Notes: a model not told the origin generated them from the sequence alone. 64,000 bases of DNA from Candidatus Heimdallarchaeota archaeon (GCA_019058275.1 JAHLVW010000047.1:1-64000), one strand, 5' to 3'. Positions 53,441-62,685 are shown, numbered from the stretch's first letter. Program-made: numbers and translations.

Positions 53441-54385
53441 ATGAAAAGAGTTCTCGTAATTGGCTCTGGTGGGCAAATTGGTAGTGAGCTTGTTCCATAC
53501 CTCCGTAAGAAGTATGGTAAAGAAAACGTAATAGCAACTGGAAGAAGAACAAAACTTACAGATGTAGTACTCGAAGGTGGTCCTTGCATTTATCTTGATG
53601 CTCTAAATCAAGAATCTCTGAAGAAGGTCATCTATGAAAATCAAATAGAACATGTTTATCATATGGCTTCCATTCTATCAGCAACTGGGGAAAAGATGCC
53701 TCAAACAGCATGGGATATCAACATGAATGGACTCATTAATGTTCTTGAAGTATCAAGAAGATATGGTGTAGAGAGAGTCATTTGGCCTAGCTCAATAGCT
53801 GCTTTTGGACCAACAACTCCTCAGGAAAATGCTCCAAACGAAACGATTCTACAACCAACAACTATGTACGGTATCACAAAAGTTGCTGGTGAATTATTAG
53901 CTGAATACTACTACAAGAAATATGGTTTACTTACTTTATCGATGAGATTGCCAGGAATTATCAGTAGCGAAACACAACCTGGTGGAGGAACAACTGATTA
54001 CGCAGTAGAAATCTTTTATGAAGCAATTAAAAATAAAAAATACACTTGTTTCTTAAAAGAAGATACAAAGCTTCCTATGATGTATCAACCTGACTGCTTG
54101 AAATGTCATATTGATTTAGCTGAAAAAGATGAATCAAAATTCAAGAGACACGTATACAATGTTACAGGAATGTCCTTTACTGCAGGTGAATTAGCTGCAG
54201 AGATCAAGAAACATATCCCTGAATTTACAATCGGTTATAAACCAGATTTCAGACAGGAAATTGCAGATTCATGGCCAAAATCACTTGATGATTCATTAGC
54301 AAGAAAAGAATGGGGATGGAATCCTAAATACGATCTTGCTGCAATGACCAAGGATATGTTGGACAAACTCAGTAAACGTTTGTAA
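53441..54385 (+). CDS. tdh: L-threonine 3-dehydrogenase, short-chain (epimerase-like) type
   Basis: NAD-dependent oxidation of threonine to 2-amino-3-ketobutyrate. VLVIGSGGQIGSELVPYLRKKYG (about 4-26) is the NAD-binding GxxGxxG, VYHMASILSATGE is typical of TDH2 enzymes, and YGITK (Tyr and Lys of the YxxxK catalytic pair) follows PTTM. RLPGIISSETQPGGGTTDYAVEIFYEA is a hallmark of short-chain TDH, which separates it from UDP-galactose epimerase. ATG 53441. Its metabolic partner kbl is 2.7 kb downstream on the other strand, a pairing that supports the assignment. Confidence 0.9.
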   Translation: MKRVLVIGSGGQIGSELVPYLRKKYGKENVIATGRRTKLTDVVLEGGPCIYLDALNQESLKKVIYENQIEHVYHMASILSATGEKMPQTAWDINMNGLINVLEVSRRYGVERVIWPSSIAAFGPTTPQENAPNETILQPTTMYGITKVAGELLAEYYYKKYGLLTLSMRLPGIISSETQPGGGTTDYAVEIFYEAIKNKKYTCFLKEDTKLPMMYQPDCLKCHIDLAEKDESKFKRHVYNVTGMSFTAGELAAEIKKHIPEFTIGYKPDFRQEIADSWPKSLDDSLARKEWGWNPKYDLAAMTKDMLDKLSKRL

Positions 54386-54396
54386 TAATTTTTTTT

Positions 54397-54416
54397 GAAG
54401 AAGCATTAGCTTCTTC
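54397..54416 (+). terminator. Hairpin between tdh and the methyltransferase gene
   Basis: GAAGAAGC (54397-54404) pairs with GCTTCTTC (54409-54416) over ATTA. The T8 run is before the stem (54389-54396) and a weaker T-rich stretch after it, so it may work in either direction. Confidence 0.5.
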
Positions 54417-54452
54417 TCTAACTTTAATTTTTATTAAATTTGTGTGATTGCA

Positions 54453-55064
54453 ATGGATAAAAAGAAAATTGTTCGAGAAGGTTATAATAAAGCTGCTCAA
54501 GCGTATCTAGATAAAAGGCATAAAGATCTAGAAGAAATGAACTTCTTACCAGAATTTTCTTCATATATTCAAAAAGGCGGAAAAGTACTAGATGCTGGTT
54601 GTGGAGGAGGATTACCTTTCACAAAATATCTAAGCGAACGATTTGATGTCATTGGAATAGATATCTCTGAAAAGCAAATTGAACTTGCAAAGAAAAATGT
54701 TCCGAAAGCACAATTTATCAGAAAAGATATGACAAATCTTGATTTTCCAAATGCATTTTTTGATGGAATACTTGCTTATTATTCAATTATTCATGTTCCT
54801 CGAGAAGAACAATTTGATTTATTTGCTAATTTTTATAGAATGCTAAAAGCAAATGGTGTTGCTTTTTTCAGTTTGCATAGTACAGATGATCCAGAATCAG
54901 TTTTTGATGATTTTTTTGATACCAAAATGTTTTGGAGTGGTTTTGATAAAGAAACAAATATTAAAATGTTGAAGGATATCGGCTTTAAGATCCTCTGGTC
55001 AAAATTAGTAAATGATAGTTTAGGTGATTACCAGCATCTTTTTGTATTAATTAGAAAATCTTGA
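54453..55064 (+). CDS. Class I SAM-dependent methyltransferase (stand-alone paralogue of the fused one)
   Basis: 203-residue methyltransferase. Motif I is VLDAGCGGGLPFTKYL (about 46-61), motif II VIGIDISEKQIELAKKN, motif III FIRKDMTNLDFPNAFFDGILAYYSIIHVPREEQ. It starts with REGYNKAAQAYLDKR, the same arrangement as the C-terminal domain of the next protein; the two agree at roughly half of positions, including FDDFFDTKMFWSGFD against VDDFFGVKMYWSSFD. GTGATTG precedes ATG 54453. Because it lies between tdh and the fusion gene, duplication with gain or loss of the membrane part is likely. Substrate unknown. Confidence 0.88.
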   Translation: MDKKKIVREGYNKAAQAYLDKRHKDLEEMNFLPEFSSYIQKGGKVLDAGCGGGLPFTKYLSERFDVIGIDISEKQIELAKKNVPKAQFIRKDMTNLDFPNAFFDGILAYYSIIHVPREEQFDLFANFYRMLKANGVAFFSLHSTDDPESVFDDFFDTKMFWSGFDKETNIKMLKDIGFKILWSKLVNDSLGDYQHLFVLIRKS

Positions 55065-55237
55065 AAGGTATGCAATATTTTTATCGAAATATTTAACTCG
55101 AGATTTTTTATCACTATCACTATTCTTTTTAGTGAGTGTGTAAATATGTAGTTATAGCGCTTATATTATAGTGTCTTTTATAGTCGGATTATTTAGAGCG
55201 TTAAAAACTAAAATAGCAAGAGTGAAGGGTGAGTAGA

Positions 55238-57058
55238 ATGGCAGAAAGTTTAGGTGCTGATTTCTTTCTTACATTTGTATTAATACTCTTCCAGTTAATC
55301 TCACTTGGTATTTTCATTACACTCTATATTAGAAAAAGACAAGCTACTTTTCAAGCTTTGATTTTTTCCATAATATTTTTTATAGCAAGTAATACAATGA
55401 CTCTAATATTTATTAATAGAGCACCAACAGACTATCCTTTGGTTCTCTTTCAAGGATTATTAGCTACTGCTGGCTTAATTCCAATTGTTATTTTTCTTGA
55501 AATATTTGAAAGTGGTACGTCATTTACACCTAGAAGCTCAGGATCCATTATTTTTATCATGGTTGTAGGGCTTATTAAGAGTGCAAATTTTGCTTTTAAT
55601 CCAGATATTGGTAACTTCATTGGTTTTATGGCACCAATAATGTTTATCTTAGTCGGAGCATTTTATCTTAATACTATTAAGAAAATGAAGTATAGAATTC
55701 GTTTTGAGAATCAAAAGAAAAAGCTAAGAAAAATACGCACTGGCATATATCTTACATTTATTATTCCCAAATTTATTATTGGATCTATCTTTACTGTAAC
55801 AGTTTTACCTGTTCTAATCAAATTCTTCGTTGAAAATCCTGAGTTTTTAGAAAATTACAACATTGAATTCCTACAAGAGGCTCAAGCAATCCATATTTTT
55901 GATATGATACTAAATACATTACAAACTATTGGATTAGTTATTATGAGCTTGCCAATAATCTATAGTCGATCAGTATTCTTTATGCAATCTCGACATGTCT
56001 CAAAGCTTATTGTAATTAGTAAAGATGGAACTCCAGTTTTTGAATTTCCATTTGAATTAGATGATGAATTATGTGATGAGGTTTTACTAGATGAAGCATA
56101 TATGGCTATAAGCACAATCATGAATAAAGGGGGAATTTCATGTGAGCAATTAAAAACGATGAATTTTGGCAATCTCGAGATAATGACCGAAATCAGAGAT
56201 GAATTTGCTGCATTGCTCTTAGTAGATCGCCCCACAAAATTCTTGAAAGATTCCTTAGACTTTTTTGCTAATGATTTCCAACAAATATATCCAAAAAATG
56301 TAAGATTAGGTGAACTAAGAACTCAAAAACTCAAATATACTGCAGAGAAAATAATTCAGAAAAGCTTTGACCTTGAGCAAGAGGAATTTGAGCAAATTAG
56401 AATTATAGTTAGTGAAGGCTATGATCGAGTTGCAGATGAATATCTTAAAACAAGATCTGAAAAGGATGAAGAAGTAAAATTATTGCCTGATTTCATGAAA
56501 AGGTTGCCAGTAGGAGCAAGAGTTTTAGATGCAGGATGTGGTGCAGGAGAACCCATAACAAGAATTCTCAGTGAAAAATTCAAAGTTACTGGTGTAGACA
56601 TCTCAAAAAAGCAAATAGAGAAAGCAAGAGAAACATTACCATTCTGTGAATTTATCTGGCAAGATATGACAACATTAACATTTCCAGATGAATACTTTGA
56701 TGGAATTATATCTTACTATGCTATACCTCATATACCAAGGGAAGAGCATAAAGAGTTACTAGAGAATTTCTTTAGAATGTTGAAGAACAATGGTATTGCA
56801 CTTCTCTGTTTTGGTACTAGTGATGATCCTGGCACTGTAGTAGATGATTTCTTCGGAGTAAAGATGTACTGGAGTAGTTTTGATGTGGGTACCAATTTAG
56901 AAATGCTCAAAGAAGTAGGCTACCATGTTCTTTGGTTGAGGTTAATCTTCGATGATGTAACAGAAGAACAACACATCTTTGTATTAGCACAAAAATTAGA
57001 TAGAGAATTTCTAGAAGAAATAAAAGAAAATGGTGAGGAAGAAACTCCTCAAGATTAA
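55238..57058 (+). CDS. Seven-helix membrane protein fused to longin/roadblock-like domain and methyltransferase
   Basis: 606 residues, three parts. Residues 1-250 have about seven hydrophobic helices (FFLTFVLILFQLISLGIFI first, TLQTIGLVIMSLPIIY last), laid out like 7TM sensor modules. Residues 255-375 start VSKLIVISKDGTPVFEF and continue to FAALLLVDRPTKFLKDSL and DFQQIYP, which resembles a longin/roadblock-type sensory domain. Residues 395-600 are a SAM methyltransferase with VLDAGCGAGEPITRIL near 429, VTGVDISKKQIEKA and DMTTLTFPDEYFDGIISYY. GGGTGAG precedes ATG 55238; the GTG at 55229 overlaps that site. The order suggests a membrane-signal-controlled methyltransferase. I know no described example. 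Confidence 0.78.
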   Translation: MAESLGADFFLTFVLILFQLISLGIFITLYIRKRQATFQALIFSIIFFIASNTMTLIFINRAPTDYPLVLFQGLLATAGLIPIVIFLEIFESGTSFTPRSSGSIIFIMVVGLIKSANFAFNPDIGNFIGFMAPIMFILVGAFYLNTIKKMKYRIRFENQKKKLRKIRTGIYLTFIIPKFIIGSIFTVTVLPVLIKFFVENPEFLENYNIEFLQEAQAIHIFDMILNTLQTIGLVIMSLPIIYSRSVFFMQSRHVSKLIVISKDGTPVFEFPFELDDELCDEVLLDEAYMAISTIMNKGGISCEQLKTMNFGNLEIMTEIRDEFAALLLVDRPTKFLKDSLDFFANDFQQIYPKNVRLGELRTQKLKYTAEKIIQKSFDLEQEEFEQIRIIVSEGYDRVADEYLKTRSEKDEEVKLLPDFMKRLPVGARVLDAGCGAGEPITRILSEKFKVTGVDISKKQIEKARETLPFCEFIWQDMTTLTFPDEYFDGIISYYAIPHIPREEHKELLENFFRMLKNNGIALLCFGTSDDPGTVVDDFFGVKMYWSSFDVGTNLEMLKEVGYHVLWLRLIFDDVTEEQHIFVLAQKLDREFLEEIKENGEEETPQD

Positions 57059-58293
57059 AGAATTTCTAATTCTTTTCCAATCTTTTCAAAAGCTGCTAAT
57101 GAAGTATCTAGGTGACCCTTAGTTAAACCAGTGGTCATCATAACTCTTATACGAGCAGTACCTCTTGGAACCATTGGGAAAACAATTGGTAAGGCGAAAA
57201 CACCTTCTTCATATAGACGATTACTCATTGCTTTTGCTTTATCATTCTCACCACAGATAATTGGAGTGATAGCTGCAAAAGATTTAGTAGCAGCTTCAGT
57301 AATAGCATGATTGAAGCCTAAATTAACAATGGCTTTTTTGAAGTAGTCACAGTTATCTAACAGTTTAGCTACAACATTGTCAAATTTACCATCTTTGTTT
57401 TCTAAAACCTCAATTGAACCTAGTGATGCTCCAGCAACAGCAGGAGGATGAGAACCACTTAATAGGTAAGTTCTAGTTTTATTACGACAGAAATTGACTA
57501 AATCTTGTGAGCCAGTAATAGCTCCACCTATAGTTCCCATTGCTTTGCTAAAGGTATTCATTTCAACTTGAACTTTACCTTGAAGACCAAAATGATCAAC
57601 AATTCCTTTACCTTTCTTATTGCGACCCAAAACACCATCACCGTGTGCATCATCAACGTAAATCATGGCTCCATACTGTTCAGAAAGTTTTTGGATTTCA
57701 TCTAGCTTAGCAACATCTCCGTCCATTGAGAATACTCCATCTGTAATTACTAGAATCCTTCTAGCATTTGCTTTGTCAGCATTTTGTAAGCATTGCTCAA
57801 GACCACCCATGTCTGAATGTTTATAGATGAAATCTTTTCCTCTCTGGGCTTTTGATAATCTAACACCATCAATAATTGAACCATGATTTAATTCATCTGA
57901 GATGATCACATCTTCAGTGCTAGTCACAAGTTGAGGAATTACTCCAGCATTTGCAGCATAACCAGATTGGGTTATCATAACTGCTTTTTGCTCTTTGAAT
58001 TCTGCTAGCTTTCTCTCTAGCTCCTCATGCAACCACATGTTTCCTGCTAATGCACGAACTGAACCTGAGCCAGCTCCATATTTTTCAACTGCTTCAAGGG
58101 CTTTCTTCACAACATGTGGATGTGTACTTAAATTTAAGTAGTTATTAGAACACATCATGATTACTTTTTTACCCTCAATCACACACTCTGGGTCAGAACG
58201 ACTTTCAAGCGTTTTATGCTTCCAATCAAGAGCTTTATCAACTAAATCTTGATATTCAGTTTTCAAAAATCCTACTGGATCTCTTTGTATCAT
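57055..58293 (-). CDS. kbl: 2-amino-3-ketobutyrate CoA ligase (glycine C-acetyltransferase)
   Basis: PLP enzyme of the alpha-oxoamine synthase family that splits 2-amino-3-ketobutyrate with CoA into glycine and acetyl-CoA. MCSNNYLNLSTHPHV, ALAGNMWLHEELERKLAEF, VDDAHGDGVLGRNKKG with PLP-binding Asp and His, and MNTFSKAMGTIGGAI with the Schiff-base lysine are all present; 412 residues is usual. ATG 58293. Its stop overlaps the end of the convergent fusion gene by four bases. With tdh it forms a complete threonine-to-glycine and acetyl-CoA route. Confidence 0.94.
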   Translation of the reverse strand: MIQRDPVGFLKTEYQDLVDKALDWKHKTLESRSDPECVIEGKKVIMMCSNNYLNLSTHPHVVKKALEAVEKYGAGSGSVRALAGNMWLHEELERKLAEFKEQKAVMITQSGYAANAGVIPQLVTSTEDVIISDELNHGSIIDGVRLSKAQRGKDFIYKHSDMGGLEQCLQNADKANARRILVITDGVFSMDGDVAKLDEIQKLSEQYGAMIYVDDAHGDGVLGRNKKGKGIVDHFGLQGKVQVEMNTFSKAMGTIGGAITGSQDLVNFCRNKTRTYLLSGSHPPAVAGASLGSIEVLENKDGKFDNVVAKLLDNCDYFKKAIVNLGFNHAITEAATKSFAAITPIICGENDKAKAMSNRLYEEGVFALPIVFPMVPRGTARIRVMMTTGLTKGHLDTSLAAFEKIGKELEIL

Positions 58294-58536
58294 GTAATTT
58301 TAACTCCGAAAACTATAATTTTTCTTTTACTCATTATGAAATTTCATTACAATTTAAACTTTTTTTCTAAGTAATATTAATTACCACTTTAAATTTCGAA
58401 TTTCTAATGAAAATTTCCATTAATTCATTTGTATTTATTGAGTAATTACTTTTATTAATGAGAAGCTGTAGCAATCTGATAGAAGATTTTTTAATTTAAC
58501 CTATTTTGAATTAAATTAAGGAAGTGAAACTACTAG

Positions 58537-59397
58537 ATGTCTAGAAGAGGAGAACCAAAAAAAAGCAGACTTGAAGATGATTTGTTTGATCCAGACAAAG
58601 ATATGGAAAAAGAAATCGAAGGTCTCCCTAGTCGTAATGAATTAGTTGTTGCAACAGTACGAGATGTTACAGGTCATGGAGCTTATGTATCACTTGATGA
58701 GTTTGATGATCGACGTGCTTATGTTCACATCTCAGAATTATCTAGAACTTGGGTAAAGAACATTAGAGTACATGTTCGTGAAGGACAAAGAATTGTTGCC
58801 AAAGTTCTTCGTGTTGATATTCGCAAAAACCAAATTGACTTGAGTATTAAACGTGTCCCCGAACAAATGAAGAAGCTAAAATTATTAGAATCTAAACGAG
58901 CTCAGACAGCAAATACGCTTTTCAAAATGATTGTAGACAAAATGCCTGCAGAAGAACGCAAGAATGCTGTTGAGATTAGAGATATACTCGTTACTCACCA
59001 TGATTTGCTGTATTACGGATTGGAATTTGCTTCACAAGCATCTCAAAAAGATTTAACTAATATAGGTATAGATGAAAAATGGGCTAAGGTCATTCGTAAA
59101 ATAGCTCATGATAATATAATTCCTGCAACTGTTGAGATTAAAGGGACTGTTGAAATTACCATACCAGGAGGAAATGGTGTTCATATTCTGAAAGAAGCTC
59201 TAATACTTGGAAGGGATAATATTAAGGAGAAAAATACTGAGATTAAAATCTACACTGAAGGTAGTCCTCGATATGCTATTGAAGTTACATCTGAGGATTA
59301 CAAGCTTGCAGAAAAAGCTCTTGAGAATGCCTTGGAACGTATAGAAGATATTGTAGAAGATAACCAAGGATCTTTCTCATTCACCAGGAAGAAATAA
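58537..59397 (+). CDS. eif2a: Translation initiation factor aIF2 subunit alpha
   Basis: Alpha subunit of the aIF2 complex that brings Met-tRNAi to the ribosome. An S1 OB domain (about 28-105) with LVVATVRDVTGHGAYVSLDEF and YVHISELSRTWVKNI, then a helical domain, then the alpha/beta C-terminal domain (about 190-280) that binds aIF2-gamma. A basic/acidic N-terminal extension of about 25 residues precedes the S1 domain. ATG 58537 follows GAAGTGAAA-type sequence. The nop10 gene follows by 40 nt, the conserved archaeal order. Confidence 0.95.
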   Translation: MSRRGEPKKSRLEDDLFDPDKDMEKEIEGLPSRNELVVATVRDVTGHGAYVSLDEFDDRRAYVHISELSRTWVKNIRVHVREGQRIVAKVLRVDIRKNQIDLSIKRVPEQMKKLKLLESKRAQTANTLFKMIVDKMPAEERKNAVEIRDILVTHHDLLYYGLEFASQASQKDLTNIGIDEKWAKVIRKIAHDNIIPATVEIKGTVEITIPGGNGVHILKEALILGRDNIKEKNTEIKIYTEGSPRYAIEVTSEDYKLAEKALENALERIEDIVEDNQGSFSFTRKK

Positions 59398-59437
59398 TAA
59401 TCAACAAAATCAAACAATTCAAGGATGGTTAACACAA

Positions 59438-59617
59438 ATGTCATTACACAAATGTCAAAAATGTGGAACATACACAATGAAGGATTTTTGTTCAAAGTGT
59501 AATGAAGAAGCAAGATCCCCTGCTCCAGCAAAGTTCTCTATTGAACATGCCAAAAAATACGGAAAATACAGACGAGAATTAATAAGGCGAGCTAAAGAAG
59601 AACAGAAGAAAAAATAG
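59438..59617 (+). CDS. nop10: H/ACA RNP protein Nop10
   Basis: 59-residue zinc-binding component of the H/ACA pseudouridylation complex with Cbf5, Gar1 and L7Ae. Reading from ATG 59438 gives KCQKCGTYTMKDFCSKC (CxxC...CxxC zinc ribbon), then SPAPAKFSIEHAKKYGKYRR, the linear Cbf5-binding segment with the family's PAKFSPxDxYxxYR pattern. It lies 40 nt after aIF2-alpha and is probably cotranscribed with it. No further gene is seen between 59618 and 59834. Confidence 0.95.
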   Translation: MSLHKCQKCGTYTMKDFCSKCNEEARSPAPAKFSIEHAKKYGKYRRELIRRAKEEQKKK

Positions 59618-59834
59618 TGACCATCTTTTCTTTTTGGATTTGGAACACTTTCTGGAATTTAACGACAAACGAGGTCGACTCAATTATTAATTTTCTATTT
59701 TCTATCAAAACCAGACATGCACAACTGACAGATTTTAATCATTAAAAAGATTAAAAAGATGTGTTAGAGTTTATTGACTTTGTATATAATTGATGGGTTT
59801 TCAAAATATGAATCTAACTTAGGTTGTATTAAAA

Positions 59835-61481
59835 ATGGATTTGGAAACTGATATCCTTATTATTGGTGGTGGTAGTGCAGGATGTATGGCTGCAATTGTA
59901 GCTAAAGAACAAAATCCTAATGTTGATGTTTTAATTATTGAAAAGGGTGAAATTCATAGAAGCGGCTCAATAGCTATGGGAATGGATGCATTAAATATAG
60001 TAGTTCAACCTGGGAAAGCTTCTTCAGAAACATATGTCGAATCTGCTCGTATTGCAGCAGGTGGTATTTTAGACCCAAAACTAAGTTATGTTCTAGCAGA
60101 GAATAGTTTCTCAATGTTAAAACGTCTGGAAGATTGGGGAGTTCGATTCCCTCGAAATGATGATGGTGAATATATAACATTGCAAGTTCATGCAAAAGGA
60201 GCATTTATGGTGGAAATGGATGCTCCAGACCTTAAAGTTATTCTTGCGCAAAAAGTTGAGGAAGTAGGCGTACGAGTAATTAACCGTGTAATAATTACCA
60301 ACCTTCTTGTTTCTAAAAGACGAGTAACTGGTGCTATAGGATTCAACTATCGAACTGGTGAATTTACTGTCTGCTCTGCTAAAGCTACTATTCTTGCAAA
60401 TGGAGGTTGTGCTCGATTTTCTCTTCCAAACTCCGGTTACTTATATGGTATATTTGATTATCCAGGGAATGCTGGTGATGGTTATTCAATGGCTTTTCGA
60501 GCTGGTGCCAAACTCACTGGGTTTGAGTGTCCCCAAAGCTCTCCACTTATCAAAGACTTTAATTGTCCACTACTCTATATAACACTCACTCGGGGGGCAG
60601 AAGTAATCAATGCATTTGGTGATAAGATTGTTCTCGAATACTTATCCACTCAAACTATGCTGAAAGAACTACATGAAGGAAGAGGACCAATATTCATCAA
60701 AATGAACCATCTGCCGGAGGAGAAGATTCAAGATATTGAACGGATTCTTTTCACAACTGAACGACCTACTCAGAAAAAATTCTGGGAAGGACGAGGTATA
60801 GATTTTAGAGAAGGAATGATTGAATTAGGAGAAACAGAATTTCAACTCTGTGGGGGACATGGAATTACTGGAATTCTTGTGAATGAGAAAGCGGAAACTT
60901 CACTTAAGAATCTTTACGCTGTTGGGGATGTAGCAAGTGTACCAATGCAACATTTATCTGGAGCTTTTGTTTTTGGGGAAATTGCTGGAAAGAATGCTGC
61001 TACATTAGTTAGAAAAACTCAAAGACAAGAGTTGGATAAATCATTCATTAAAGCTGAAGAAAAACGAATATTCAAAATGTTTGATGAAAAAGGTGAAGGA
61101 ACAGATATTACTCCAACTGAACTTGAATATAAGGTTCGACGTATGATAAGTGACTATGTTGTTCCTCCGAAAAATGAACGCAAATTACAAGAAGCCTTAT
61201 GGTGGATCCAAAGATTTCGTAATGATTTGAAAACTATAAAAGCAAAGGACTATCATGAGTTAAGCCGATTAGAAGAAGTACGGTTTATTCTTGATTGTGC
61301 AGAACTTTCAACAACAGCTTCATTAGAACGAAAAGAGAGTCGTTGGGGTTGGTTCCATTATCGAACTGATTATCCAGAACAAGATGATAAGAATTGGTTA
61401 TCCCGAATTATACTCGAGAAAGATGGAGAGTCAGGAGAGATAAAAGTAGCCTTACAACCAGTAGATAATAGAGGATTGTAA
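59835..61481 (+). CDS. FAD flavoprotein of the fumarate reductase/adenylylsulfate reductase alpha family
   Basis: 548-residue flavoprotein. TDILIIGGGSAGCMAAIVAKE (about 4-24) is the FAD Rossmann motif, RSGSIAMGMDALN the second FAD contact, GGHGITGILVNEKAETSLKNLYAVGDVA the conserved His/Gly loop and FAD-binding end. The C-terminal helical domain is present. It resembles AprA and related uncharacterised archaeal proteins, and as with AprA-AprB it is followed two bases later by a two-cluster ferredoxin. Whether it reduces fumarate, APS or another acceptor cannot be told; no sat, dsr or qmo gene is nearby. ATG 59835. Confidence 0.82.
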   Translation: MDLETDILIIGGGSAGCMAAIVAKEQNPNVDVLIIEKGEIHRSGSIAMGMDALNIVVQPGKASSETYVESARIAAGGILDPKLSYVLAENSFSMLKRLEDWGVRFPRNDDGEYITLQVHAKGAFMVEMDAPDLKVILAQKVEEVGVRVINRVIITNLLVSKRRVTGAIGFNYRTGEFTVCSAKATILANGGCARFSLPNSGYLYGIFDYPGNAGDGYSMAFRAGAKLTGFECPQSSPLIKDFNCPLLYITLTRGAEVINAFGDKIVLEYLSTQTMLKELHEGRGPIFIKMNHLPEEKIQDIERILFTTERPTQKKFWEGRGIDFREGMIELGETEFQLCGGHGITGILVNEKAETSLKNLYAVGDVASVPMQHLSGAFVFGEIAGKNAATLVRKTQRQELDKSFIKAEEKRIFKMFDEKGEGTDITPTELEYKVRRMISDYVVPPKNERKLQEALWWIQRFRNDLKTIKAKDYHELSRLEEVRFILDCAELSTTASLERKESRWGWFHYRTDYPEQDDKNWLSRIILEKDGESGEIKVALQPVDNRGL

Positions 61482-61482
61482 A

Positions 61483-61677
61483 ATGCCATTAAAAATAGAC
61501 ATTAAACGTTGCACTAGCTGTGGAATTTGTATGGATCGCTGCCCTATGGATATTATAAGATTGAATGAAGAAGGAATACCATTTCAACTGTATGATGAAT
61601 GTTGGTCTTGTGGAGTTTGTGAAGAGGATTGCCCTGAAAAAGCATTAACATTAATATTACCATATTTAGTGAGATGA
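61483..61677 (+). CDS. Small two-[4Fe-4S] ferredoxin (AprB-like partner)
   Basis: 64-residue ferredoxin. CTSCGICMDRCP (about 11-22) and CWSCGVCEEDCP (about 42-53) are two CxxCxxCxxxCP cluster motifs. It is shorter than AprB, which has a C-terminal tail that wraps AprA. The start codon ATG 61483 lies two bases after the flavoprotein stop, so it is cotranscribed with and most likely feeds electrons to that enzyme. Confidence 0.93.
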   Translation: MPLKIDIKRCTSCGICMDRCPMDIIRLNEEGIPFQLYDECWSCGVCEEDCPEKALTLILPYLVR

Positions 61678-61693
61678 ATTGCCTAAAAAGTGG

Positions 61694-61766
61694 TGCACCT
61701 CCCGGGATTTGAACCCGGGTTCCGACCTTGGGAGGGTCGAGTCTTACCAGGCTGGACCAGAGGTGC
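61694..61766 (-). tRNA. tRNA-Gly (CCC)
   Basis: Minus-strand cloverleaf: acceptor GCACCTC (from 61766) with GAGGTGC and discriminator A at 61694; the anticodon stem CGACC/GGTCG encloses loop CTCCCAA, giving anticodon CCC; the T-arm is CCGGG-TTCAAAT-CCCGG. No intron; CCA is not encoded. It is convergent with the ferredoxin gene, which ends 16 nt away. Confidence 0.96.
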
Positions 61767-61922
61767 AAATAATATACGCGAACTTTCTACTCAAAATCTT
61801 CATCATGTTTTTCAGAAGGGCCAGAGCGATCATCGTTCGCGTAATAAAGAATTCGTTTTCTATAGCAAAAAAAGTTTTCGAGAAGTACGTATAGTAAATA
61901 AATTAATAGTATTATTTCTTCT

Positions 61923-62624
61923 TTAATTCCTTTCTTTCAACCTTTTTTGAACTACCTCACTTGTTAATTCTCTTATTGCGTCTGAAGCTATCCATTTGGC
62001 ACTTTTGGATTCAAAAACATTGATTTCATATGCTGTTTTTAGAACCTTCTCGTTCAAGTATAGATTTCGTTTGCCAATTTGACGTAAAGCCCAATTTACT
62101 GCTTTCTTAACCATATTCCTTTCATCATTTGCTTCCCTTTTGATTATTTGTAAGAATTTAATCAATTCATCTTCGTCAGCGTTTTTATCAAATGCTGTTA
62201 TAAAAGCCATGATAGCAAATCCTGCTCGTTTTACATACTCCTCTTCCCTTTTAGTCCAATCATAACATTTCTGATAAGCAAATTGTGTTTTTCTAAATAG
62301 GTTCATACAACATTGATCACAAATCTCCCAATAATCAAATTCCTTTACCCATACTTCCATTTGTTCTTCAGTAATTAGTTTTGGGTCCTCAATCATACAA
62401 GCTAAAATCCTTGTCTCTCGAGTATCATTTTTCCATAATTTTTTTGCTAATTTAGAATTATATCCTGCTTCTTTAGCTATAGAACGTAGTACAGGGATTT
62501 TCACACCATAGTCTCTATCTGGAGTAATTCCAACTTTAGCCATTCCAGAAATAGCTGAAACATCAGCATTTTCTTTCAATTTCTGGATTATATCATTATA
62601 TGTTAAGATTCTTTTTTCTTTCAT
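61923..62624 (-). CDS. AlkD-like DNA alkylation repair / HEAT-repeat protein
   Basis: 233-residue all-helical protein with the DNA-alkylation-repair pattern: GITPDRDYGVKIPVLRSIAKE (about 33-53), KLWKNDTRETRILACMIEDP, WVKEFDYWEICDQCCMNLF and ERNMVKKAVNWALRQIGKRN, which match AlkD/YhaZ-like HEAT repeats with the conserved Asp-Trp-Asp/Trp region. The open frame extends to 62711 but overlaps the OB-fold gene and adds a hydrophobic leader; ATG 62624 follows GGGGATTTT. In bacteria AlkD excises bulky alkylated bases. Confidence 0.87.
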   Translation of the reverse strand: MKEKRILTYNDIIQKLKENADVSAISGMAKVGITPDRDYGVKIPVLRSIAKEAGYNSKLAKKLWKNDTRETRILACMIEDPKLITEEQMEVWVKEFDYWEICDQCCMNLFRKTQFAYQKCYDWTKREEEYVKRAGFAIMAFITAFDKNADEDELIKFLQIIKREANDERNMVKKAVNWALRQIGKRNLYLNEKVLKTAYEINVFESKSAKWIASDAIRELTSEVVQKRLKERN

Positions 62625-62685
62625 AAAATCCCCAGGAAAAAATCTTGGTAAAATAGTAATAAAAGGAAAATTAAAAGAAAAAAAA

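Noticed and set aside
53441..54385. UDP-glucose 4-epimerase
   Set aside because: The short-chain dehydrogenase fold is shared, but the IISSETQPGGGTTDYAVE stretch and the nearby kbl gene point to threonine dehydrogenase.
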